From: Candidatus Obscuribacterales bacterium | GTDB lineage: Bacteria > Cyanobacteriota > Vampirovibrionia > Obscuribacterales > Obscuribacteraceae | DNA: 64,000 nucleotides | Assembly: GCA_020634035.1 (NCBI GenBank) | Contig: JACKCM010000002.1 | Span: 186,001-250,000, forward strand | Direction of reading: 5' to 3' | Part shown: one piece after another, positions 50,918 to 60,700 of the stretch | How the letters are laid out: the number at the start of each line of letters is the position of its first letter | How positions within the stretch are numbered: position 1 is the stretch's first letter | Position numbers and translations under genes: made by a program | The notes under the pieces: generated by a model | Told to the model about the DNA's origin: nothing | Seen by the model: the letters and a program-made list of their open reading frames with translations, nothing else | Databases searched by the model: none

Positions 50918-53900
50918 ATGGTAATGACACCACACAATAGAAATATCTGGGAAGAGAAGATAGCCGACTTGAGGCGCTATGATCTCGATGAGTTGGATCC
51001 TCGTTCGTTTGATCCCACGGCTCTGGAGAGCTGGCCTCTTCCGGATCTTACTTTTGTTCGCATTGACGGAGTGCTTCGTTCCTGGGATATCGAGAGAGAA
51101 AAGAATCAGGCTTCTCAAAACCCGCAGAATCAGAGCGAGCAGGACCCCAGTAAGCCGCCCAAGCGAATGTATCTGATGGAGGACGCTCTCACCGGTCTAC
51201 ACAGTCAGAAAGCCAATCTTGCCTTCGCCGTACTGGGCAATAAAGAAGGCGTCAAGTATTATATGGGTGTTTCCGTTCCTGGCGATCGCGACCTGGACAC
51301 AAGCGAAGAAGAGAACGTCAACATGGTCTCTTTTACCAGTCTTCGCTCGATTCTTCACAGTGTATATAACGGTGTCGACATCTGTGATCATCCCTTCGAT
51401 AGCGAAGAGATCAAATCGATGATTGCACCCCAGGCAAAATACACCGGGTTGGTCACCGGCATACCGGCGCTTAAATCAACCGCCGGTGATACCATGGAAT
51501 CCGAGCAGATAGAAAGACTGGCTCAGGGTTTGCAAGGCCATGAATTCGGTTTCATGGTATTAGCTATTCCTATTCCTAATACCAAAGTAAGCAAAGAAGA
51601 GTTCTTGATCGTCGATCAGATTCAACGGGCTCAGGAGAACGAAGACCCTGAGAAGAAGCGGAGAATCAAATATTATCTGGAGCTTCAAGACTCTTATCTC
51701 AAGCATATTCAGCTCGGCACCGCTGTAGGCCAGTGGCTTACCGGAGCTTTCTATTTTGCTTCTGATCGTTCTGTGTTTGTGCGCTTGCAGTCTCTTCTCA
51801 GAGCAACCTATACCGATGAGACAAGCCGACCCACTCCTTTTAGAACCCATGAGGTGGTCGGTCTCAGCCCCCATGTCAAACAGTTCGGGCTACTGAAAAA
51901 CAAACGAGAAGACGAAGTTTTTCATGAGCTTTTAGAATACAAGTTTTTGACCCCGTTGAGCTCCAGGGTATTGTCAGCCTTTATTCATCTACCCAAGCGG
52001 GAGATGCCTGGTTTCAGGATCAAAAGATCCGCTGACTTCAGTTTGGCTCCGATCGCCCCTAAAGATCCGACCCGCACCATCGCTGTGGGCAACATCATCG
52101 ACCGGGGCATGGACACGGGGAACCTGTACGAGATTGACGTCGATGCCCTGCAAAAACACACTATCGTCTGTGGCGTTACCGGTGGTGGTAAAACAAACAC
52201 CTGTTTCTATCTGCTCGGTCAGCTCTGGCGCTATAAGATACCGTTTATGGTAATCGAGCCGGCTAAGTCAGAATATCGGCATATGATGCTGATGTCGGAC
52301 CAGTTTAAGGGGGTCGGCCAGGCGTTCTCCCTGGGGGATGAAACGGTCTCTCCGTTTCGTCTGAATCCTTTTGAAATCATGAGGGGTGTTAAGGTCCAGA
52401 CTCACCTCGATGCGCTCAAATCGGTTTTTAACGCCAGTTTCGAGATGTATTCTCCGATGCCTCAGGTTCTGGAGAAAGCCCTCAACGAAATCTATAACGT
52501 ACGCGGCTGGGACCTGGTCAACAACACGAACCGACGTCTACCGCCCGGGATGAGTCCCGGTGACGCTGATTGTCCGCCCGAAATATACCCGACCATGAAG
52601 GATCTATACGAGATTATTGATCCGGTAGTCGAGAGTTTCGGATATTCAGAGCGAATCGGACCTGACGTACAGGCCGCTCTAAAAGCCAGGATCGGCTCGC
52701 TTTTGATTGGTGGTAAGGGAACCATGCTCAATACCAGGCGTTCCATCCCGCCCGAAATGCTTTTTCAGCGCCCAACTGTTATAGAACTGAAGATGGTTTC
52801 GGAAGACAGCGAGAAGTCTTTCTTGATGGGTATGCTCCTGGTCTTTCTATATGAATACAGAGAAGCGAAGGGACCCCACGACAATCTTCAGCACATCATG
52901 CTGGTAGAAGAGGCTCACCGACTGTTGAAAAACGTCCCCACGGCGCAATCCGGGGACTCTGCCAACCCGGCAGGTAAGGCCGTTGAATTCTTCACGAACA
53001 TGCTTGCTGAGATTCGATCCTATGGTCAGGGCTTTATCATCGCCGACCAGATTCCCAATAAACTTGCACCGGAAGCTCTTAAAAACACGAACTTGAAGGT
53101 AATGCACAGGATTGTTGCGGTCGATGACCGTGACTCTATGGGTGGTGCGATGAACCTGGATGATATTCAGAAGCGTCATGCCACCGCACTTGGTCAGGGG
53201 CGTGCCCTGGTTTATGCCGAAAAAATGGAGCAGCCTTTCCATCTGCAGATTGTCTTTGATAAAACCAAAGAGGTTCCGCCTCCGGAGACACCTGAAGAGT
53301 CTGATCAAGTAGTGCGAGATGCCATGAAAGGCCTCGATATCGTAAGCAAGTTCGATCGTCATCTCGGCTGTAATTTTTGTTTGCATCGCTGCGATTCGGC
53401 TATTCTGGATACATCGATTCCGGTAGCTGATGATCCGCTTTTCCGGCAGGTCTACAACCGTTATGTTCTCTCTACCTTGAAAGACTTGACTCAGCTTGTT
53501 CACTTCCGAGCCCAGATCATCCACGAGATCCAGAGGGTAATCGGTGGACGAGCTCGCTCCGGAAACATCACCGGTATCACCTGGTGTGTTCTAACTCAGG
53601 CAACAGAGCGCTATTTTGAACGAAAGGGAGAAGAGAACTACTGGTTCTACGATCAGGTTCGAGAGCAGCATCTGCGCTGGCTTAATCTATTGAGACCAGC
53701 TTTTCAGCCTACTGAAGTAAACAGAAAGTTGGATATCAATGTTCTGCGTCAGTGGAGAGATGACTTTATCGAGCTACACAAGCGCGATCAGGGACCTCTT
53801 CCTACTTGTGGTCCCTGTACGTCCAAGTGTCTTTATAGATTCGAAGTATCAGAGGTGGTGCGTGATCCGAAGATCAAGTTCGACTTCAATTCATCGATAA

Positions 53901-54142
53901 ATAGAAAGGACACCCCGGCATCCGATTCGGCTGCCTGGTTCTGCCGCCTGCTCACCGAGCGTCTGGTCGGTCAGGGCGAGGTAGACCTGGCTTATTGTCT
54001 GGCTGCGCATCTGATCAAAGATCAACAGTTGTCGACCGATGCACAGCTGGTTCTCCTTCACAAAGTGAGAACCGCCCTGGAAAACTTCCAGAAAGAGGGT
54101 GAGGAAGGTGACGGAGAAGGCGGACAACAATCCGACGGTTAA
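50918..54142 (+). CDS. HerA/VirB4-like ATPase with two C-terminal cysteine clusters
   Basis: 1074 residues. The N-terminal about 400 residues are unassigned. The ATPase has Walker A HTIVCGVTGGGKTN (about 410-423), IEPAKSEYRHMM directly after it and Walker B IMLVEEAHRLL (about 661). A sensor-like EIRSYGQGFIIADQIPNKL follows, as in HerA/DUF87 and VirB4 motors. Beyond it two Cys-rich groups occur, CNFCLHRC (about 820) and CGPCTSKC (about 963), likely Zn or Fe-S sites. The tail is Glu/Gly-rich. No TM. A 166-bp gap separates it from the paralogue. Such motors pump DNA or protein; which of these applies here is unknown. Confidence 0.78.
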   Translation: MVMTPHNRNIWEEKIADLRRYDLDELDPRSFDPTALESWPLPDLTFVRIDGVLRSWDIEREKNQASQNPQNQSEQDPSKPPKRMYLMEDALTGLHSQKANLAFAVLGNKEGVKYYMGVSVPGDRDLDTSEEENVNMVSFTSLRSILHSVYNGVDICDHPFDSEEIKSMIAPQAKYTGLVTGIPALKSTAGDTMESEQIERLAQGLQGHEFGFMVLAIPIPNTKVSKEEFLIVDQIQRAQENEDPEKKRRIKYYLELQDSYLKHIQLGTAVGQWLTGAFYFASDRSVFVRLQSLLRATYTDETSRPTPFRTHEVVGLSPHVKQFGLLKNKREDEVFHELLEYKFLTPLSSRVLSAFIHLPKREMPGFRIKRSADFSLAPIAPKDPTRTIAVGNIIDRGMDTGNLYEIDVDALQKHTIVCGVTGGGKTNTCFYLLGQLWRYKIPFMVIEPAKSEYRHMMLMSDQFKGVGQAFSLGDETVSPFRLNPFEIMRGVKVQTHLDALKSVFNASFEMYSPMPQVLEKALNEIYNVRGWDLVNNTNRRLPPGMSPGDADCPPEIYPTMKDLYEIIDPVVESFGYSERIGPDVQAALKARIGSLLIGGKGTMLNTRRSIPPEMLFQRPTVIELKMVSEDSEKSFLMGMLLVFLYEYREAKGPHDNLQHIMLVEEAHRLLKNVPTAQSGDSANPAGKAVEFFTNMLAEIRSYGQGFIIADQIPNKLAPEALKNTNLKVMHRIVAVDDRDSMGGAMNLDDIQKRHATALGQGRALVYAEKMEQPFHLQIVFDKTKEVPPPETPEESDQVVRDAMKGLDIVSKFDRHLGCNFCLHRCDSAILDTSIPVADDPLFRQVYNRYVLSTLKDLTQLVHFRAQIIHEIQRVIGGRARSGNITGITWCVLTQATERYFERKGEENYWFYDQVREQHLRWLNLLRPAFQPTEVNRKLDINVLRQWRDDFIELHKRDQGPLPTCGPCTSKCLYRFEVSEVVRDPKIKFDFNSSINRKDTPASDSAAWFCRLLTERLVGQGEVDLAYCLAAHLIKDQQLSTDAQLVLLHKVRTALENFQKEGEEGDGEGGQQSDG

Positions 54143-54677
54143 CGAGAACGAGCAGGGGCAGCAGCAGACTCATGGTTCTCAAGGCTCTCCGAATTCGTCG
54201 GATTCAAAAGCTTCCGGCGATGACCTGAGTCTGGTCGATGAGCTTGGTATTGTCGATTTAGATATTCCAGTCTATGGTGGCAGAGGCAGAGTCTTTTCTG
54301 CAGCCGGTAGAAATGCGCCAGTGGCAGAGTTCACCGAAGACTTTCTTGTATTGCATCCTCCCCAGCGACCTTTCGAGGACGAAGAAGCCGAGTCGGAGGT
54401 CATTGTCATTCGCATGGACGATGACGGAATACTCATCAACGAACTGGGGCAACGCAAGAAAGTACCCGGCGCAAAATTTCAGGGCAAAGAGATTTTTTAT
54501 TACTGGGAGCAAAGACCAGGCACCATGAAACACTATGGTGTCTTCTTCGATGAAGACCATGCCCATCACTTTATGATTTTAGAAGACAATCGTCTGACCG
54601 TCGATGTCATATTCCAGCTTCGCAATATGACCCACGACGGAGAGCTGGCAAAATTCACCGAGATCTCTGTAGAGTAA
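54108..54677 (+). CDS. Small acidic protein of the ATPase cluster
   Basis: I prefer GTG 54108 (AGAGGG 8 nt upstream; a GTG at 54099 is also in frame), 189 residues. The first about 45 are disordered (Asn/Gln/Ser). The rest is a compact alpha/beta-looking domain (VIVIRMDDDGILINEL, KEIFYYWEQRPGTMKHYGVFF, RLTVDVIFQLRNM). It overlaps the end of the HerA-like gene by 35 bp, so the two products are likely made together and may interact. No known family is recognised. It is the last plus-strand gene before the convergent giant gene. Confidence 0.62.
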   Translation: MTEKADNNPTVNENEQGQQQTHGSQGSPNSSDSKASGDDLSLVDELGIVDLDIPVYGGRGRVFSAAGRNAPVAEFTEDFLVLHPPQRPFEDEEAESEVIVIRMDDDGILINELGQRKKVPGAKFQGKEIFYYWEQRPGTMKHYGVFFDEDHAHHFMILEDNRLTVDVIFQLRNMTHDGELAKFTEISVE

Positions 54678-54710
54678 AGATCTTTCGATTAGTGATGCTG
54701 ACTGCATTTA

Positions 54711-57700
54711 CTACGCTGTGATCTTCTTGCCTGCGAGAAACTTCTTGCAGTACTCTTCCCAGTTGTTGGAGATATCGTTTTGAGCCATCTCTTTCATGGC
54801 GGCGGCAGGCAGATCCATCTTGATCAGCTTCGGCTTCTTGCCTTTCAGGCTGTACTCGAATCTAACCGATTTGCTGTCGGATAGTTCGTAAGCCATGACC
54901 TGGATCCAGTCTCCGTCTTTCTTGACTTCAAGCTGCATACGATTTTTGTTCTTGCCGCTGTCTTTGTTTACGACGCGAGCGCTGTCGCTGAGTTTCTTGA
55001 TGAAATCTTTGACTTCGGCTTCTTCGTTCTCGACTTTCTTAAGTACCGGTTTGGAAGCAGTCTCGTTTTCGGAAGCCTTGGCTTCTTTGTCACGGTTGTG
55101 AAGCGTGGTGATAGATTGGATGAGGCTGGCAGAGAGGCTGGACTCTTCCTGGGCGTCGAGGTTCTCTGTTTTACCGTTTGAACGCTTCGCTACAACAGTT
55201 GCATCCGCATCGAGATCAACGGTTTCGACGCCGGATTTCGATACTCTTTGTGGTGCCATCATATCCGGATCTGTCTTGACACCATTTTCGTCAGGCTTGT
55301 CTGCAGGCGAGAACGGAGCTTCGGGATCCGGTGTGGTTTCGACACCGTTTTGTTTGCCGGCAGGAGCCAGCGCATCTACTTCGGTCTTCACGCCCAGAGT
55401 CTGTTCGAGGCTGGGAAGCTCTTTGTACTCTTTTGTTTTGATGCCTTTTCTCTCTTTGGAGACCGCAGAGAAGATAGTCTTGAGACCGGTAATGCTGGTC
55501 TTAGAGTCGAACACATGACCGCAACTGGGGCACATGGCGACACCGGCAGGAACAGTGTTGTTGCAGGAGCCGCAGTCTTTGGCGAATCTGACCGAGGTGG
55601 CCACATCGCGACTGGTGAACTTGGAACTGGAAGGATGTACCAGGGCACCATTGGCTCGTTTGAATTCGTTTATTTCATCTCTGGTAGGAAGCACCAGAGT
55701 GGTGCCACGGGTGACCGCTGCCACCGGCACACCGCGTACATCAGTATCTACGGGGATCTGATTCTTCTCGGCGAGTAATCTCCAGAGGGTGATATCATTC
55801 AGATGCGGATGCTTCATTGCGATAGAGCGCAGCGAGTCTCCCAGTCTGACGATGTATTTGATTTCGTGGTTTGGATCCAGAGCCAGTCCGAGGCTGCCGA
55901 GCAGGCTCTCTACATTGGCTTTCTTGTTGTCGAGCTGTTGACGCTCTTCGGCACTCATCGGCTTGTTCTGCGGAATGAAGCCGGCATCGACCACCGACAG
56001 ATGCTTGCGACGCATGATCCACTCGCGAGCTTCTCGCGGACTCGGCATGGTCAGCACCACTCCGGCTTTTACTTCGAAGGTGGTCTGATTGTCTGTAGTG
56101 ATTACTGTCACTTTGCCTTTGTTGATATCGGCAATTAATTTAGCGATACGATGATCTTTGTAGAATCTTCTTGCGATCGATTCAAGAGATTCGCCTTCTT
56201 TCACTGTGTGCTTGCTGCGGCGGGTATCTTTGGCGATAAACTCTTCGACTTTTCTTTGTTGTTCGAGAAGTTTGCGAATTCTCTCCAGCTCAGCGCGACG
56301 ACGTGTAGCCAACACGGTCATCATCGTGTCGGTGAGTTTCTTGATCTCTTCTTTGCGTTTCTTCAGGCGCTCTTCTTCGTCTTCGCGACGTTTCTCTTCA
56401 TCTTCGCGCTTGTCATTGATACGATCTTGCTCGACTTCTCTATCGATTCGATCTTGTTCTCTGGACTCCATGTCCATGATCTCTTGCCTGGAGGCGATGT
56501 CATCATGGGCAGCACCAGACCAGTCATCGGCAGGATTGTAGTCGGATTCACCGTGATGCAGATCTTGTAATCTAGACTCGATTGCCTGGTGGATTTTTGC
56601 CAGTTCATCGGCGACCACATCGGCCAGATTGGCATGTCTGCCGGCGCTTCCGTCGACACCCTGATCGTGCTCGGCGCGTATTTGCTCTTCTCTTTCTTTC
56701 TGGGTCTCTGCAAAGCTGGAGTCGACTTTCTCTCCGCGGACACGCTGGGTGTTGTCGACATCGGTATTGCGTTCACCGTTTCTGTCGCTTTCACTGACAG
56801 TGGTACCATCAGGTTGAGTGCTGTTGTTGTTCGGTACATTGCCCACAGGCTTGCCGGTATTAGGATCGAGAAGCTTGCCGCTATCGGGATCATAAGGAAG
56901 TCCGGTGGTAGGATCTATCGGTTTGCCGGCGACAGGATCGAAGGAACTGTCCGCGCTGCTTCCGGCTGGAGTACCGGGATCGACATTGTTGACACCACCG
57001 GCGTTCTGGTTGGAAGGCACAGGACCTATCGGTTTGCCTGAGTTCGGATCGAGAAGCTGACCGCTGGAAGGATCGTAAGGCATTCCGGTGGTGGGATCTA
57101 TCGGCTTGCCGGCGACGGGATCTATTTGTGAACCGGAGCCAGAGCCAGAACCCGAGACGCCAGGATCAGGGTTGTTGCCAACACTGCCGGTGCTGCTCGG
57201 AGCGCCGGGATCATTATTTATATAGCCTACAGGCTGACCCGAGGTCGGATCGAGAAGTTGACCGCTGGAAGGATCGTAGGGCATGCCGCTGACCGGATCT
57301 ATCGGTTTGCCGGCGACAGGATTTACATAAGGGTCAGAAGAGCCGGCTGGGGTGACACCGACGCCCGGGTCCACATTGACATAGGGGCTGCCAGGGTCTG
57401 CCGGTACATTACCGGGATTGATGGTAGATGTTCCGGATGGCGCAGGAGCCACAGGAGATATGGTGCCGCTGTCGAATACACCGCCGTCATCTGTGGGCAG
57501 TGACGGAACAGGCTCGAAAGCACCAGGGCTGACCGGCGCAGGAATAGGCGCAGAATAAGGATCTGTGTAAGGATCCGAAGGTGTGGTCGGCACGAAAGAG
57601 GAGCTGTCGTTGACAGGTTGAGGATCGTAGTTGGGCGGACTATAGTCGGAGCTGGAGTTGCCACCGGAAAGGGCGCTGCCGATTGCGCCGGCTGCCGCAC

Positions 57701-60700
57701 CGATAAGAGCGTCTTCGATGCTGCCACCATTGGCTAGATTTGTTATTGCACCGTTGATAGCGCCTTCACCGGCAGAGTCAGCACCGCTTCCTGCTTGCAG
57801 TCCGCTCTGCAGAGGATTGCTGCCGCCGGTATTGCTTGGTGTGGAGCTGGTACCAGAGCTGCTTACAGGAGCGCTGGTAGGTGCAGTCGAAGTGGTGGTA
57901 TCAGTAGTCGAAGTAGTCGTATCTGCAGTTGTGCTGCCATTCGTTGCCGTTGTGGCGGTGGTTCCACTGCCGCTGGTATTGTTATCGCTGCCATTGTTGG
58001 CATCATTAATAGCACCGGCTATGGCGCCGCCTATAGCTCCGGCGATTACATCTTCGACACTGCCGCCATTGATGGCACCGTTGACAGCGCCTGCTATGGC
58101 TCCTTCACCGGCATTGTCTGCCGAAGCGCCGGCGTTGAGACCATCAGCGATAGGATTGTCAGCATTGTTGACAGTGGTGCTGGTGTTGCCGGTGCCGGTG
58201 GTAGTACCGGTTGTGGTTGTGCTGTCGGTTGCGTTGGTAGTACCGGTTGTAGGCACGCTTCCAGTCGTTGTGGTTGCTGTGTCTACAGGAGTTGTCGTGC
58301 TGTCGGCACCAGTTGTCGAGTCGACGGTGGTTGCGGCAGTATCAGCTCCGCCCGTCGGAGTTGTGGGAGTGGTTGTATTCGTGGCCGTGCCGTTGTCGGC
58401 ATTGGTGGTGGTGGTTGGAGTTGTGGTTGAAGTGTTGCCGCTGCCGTTGTCGCTGTTGGCGTCGTTGATAGCGCCTGCAATGGCTCCACCTATAGCTCCG
58501 GCTATTACGTCTTCTACACTTCCGCCGTTGATTGCTCCGTTGATGGCACCAGCCACAGCTCCTTCACCGGCATTGTCGGCAGTGGCTCCGGCGTTGAGAC
58601 CATCAACTATAGGATTGTTGCTGCCACTGGAGCTGGTTCCGGTGGTAGTTGTGGTAGTAGTTCCTGTCGAATCTGTTGAGTTTGTCGAATTGGTGGTTCC
58701 GGTGGTGTTCGTACTCTGACCCGGGGTGAAGTCGATAACATCGGTATCGCTGACAGCGCTGCCGACGACATTGCCCTGAGAATCTACGACGTATTTGACA
58801 GTGCCATCGCTGTCCATGACAAGAATGTTGTTGTCCCCGACAGTGAGGGGCGTCCAGTCTTGAGGAATTACGAAGCTGCTTCCATCTGTTAGGGTCAGAG
58901 TTGTCGGAGCTACAGGTACAGCAGGAGTTTGAGCCGCACCCGAGTCACCATTGTCAACGGTTGTAGTCTGGTCAGCGGTTGTACTCTGATCGTTATCTAC
59001 TGTTGTGTCCGCAGGTGCGTTGGATGTGCTGGTAGAGTCTGCCGGTGTCTGAGTGGCATCGACGGTGGTAGTGGCTGTGCCGGTCGCTGTCGGAGTTTGG
59101 GTCTGAGTTGTATTTGTGCCGGATACGGACACCACATCCGGAGTAGCAGTACTGACACCGCTGTCTGCGGTTATGGTCACACCGGAGCCGCTGCTGCCGA
59201 CGACGCTGCCAGATTGATCTTGGCTGGTGTTGAAGGATATGCCGCCATTCAGTCCACTGCCGATGGCTGCGCCTATCGCACCGGAGATAGCACCCACGAT
59301 TGCACCTTCAGCACCATTCGTTTGAGCTCCTGCCAGGGCTCCTGTCAGCGCTCCATCGGCGATGCTTCCGCCATTCGCTCCAGTAGCAAGACCCACTGTC
59401 AGTCCTGCTCCTGCTGCAGTCGCATCGGTGGTACCGTTCTGGGCGTTGGTCACGGTGACAGCACCAGTTCCTGCAGTATTGGCACCGCTGTTTGTAGCGG
59501 TAGTGCTCGGATCGATGTTGACCGCTGTGCCGTTAGTGCTGGTGGTGCCCGGTTGAACCGCAACGGCGACTCCGTTAGGCAATGTGACGACGGTTCCGGT
59601 TTGGGGCTGGGTATTGACCGTTTGACCGTTCTGATTTTGTGCGGCTGTCGGATCTTGCGCAGTAGTAGTTTGAGTGGCGGTAGGATCCTGGGTGGTTGCT
59701 GCTTGTGTCGTGGTTGTTTGAGTTGTCGCAGTCTGATTTGTTCCGGTTTGATTCGTTCCGGTCTGTCCAGTTTGGGTTGCAGTTGTGGGAGCGCTTGTAC
59801 TGGAGAGGTTTGTGGAGCCTGTTGCAGTAGTTGAGGTTTGACCAGCAGTTGTTCCAGTACCCGTGCCGCTGCCGGAGCCGCTTCCGGAGCTATTAGAAGA
59901 AGTGGTGGCCGTAGATGTAGGTGTGGTGTTGGATGATGTTGTCTGACCAGAACTGGAAGTCGAGCTGCTGGTGGGCGAGCTTTGTGTTGTGACAGTTTGA
60001 CTGGTAGTTGTGGATGTCGGAGTGCTGGTGGTTGTGGTGCTGCTGGATTGCGCAATCGGAATTGCCGTTCCGGTGGTGCTGACAGATACAGGAGTACTGG
60101 TTGTGGTGACAGGAGTGCCGAGAGTTATAGTGGTGGCAGTAGTTCCGTTTGTGCCGGTTGCACTGGTTGTAGTGGATGTGTTGTTATTGCCGGTGGTAGC
60201 CGTGGTGGCAGGTGTTGCAGTGGTCGGAGTAGCGGTTCCAGTCGTCGGAGTTGCTGTGCCAGTCGTCGGAGTTACGGCTGCACCGGTATTGCTAGAAGTG
60301 CTCGGCAGGACGTTGGTCGAGCTGGCTCCACCGGTTGCGCCGGTATTTCCGATGGTTACTCCAATGGATACTCCAGGAGCGATAGTGGCGGTAGCTGTTA
60401 CTGCGATTCCTGTTGTAGTCGGATTCACGCTCAGGGAGACACCGGTATTGGTAGATGCCGAGCCGAGGGAGAGGGTTCCGGTAACCTGAGTACCACCAGA
60501 GCTGCTGGTTGTTGATACTTGAATGCCAGATCCATTCGCATTAATAGGTTGTGCGGATGTAGCGGTTGCGCTGCTGGAGCTGGCCGGGAGGGTCGGGCTG
60601 GAAGTGGTGCCGGTAGTCTGCTGACCGGTGGAAGTGGTGGAAGAAGTGGTGCCGGTAGTCTGATGACCGGTGGATGTGGTGGAAGAAGTGGTGCCGGTAG

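Noticed and set aside
57658..60515. Several plus-strand open frames rich in Val/Pro or Cys/Gly/Ser
   Set aside because: They are complements of the Gly/Ala/Thr/Ser-rich giant gene; composition follows from the opposite-strand repeats.
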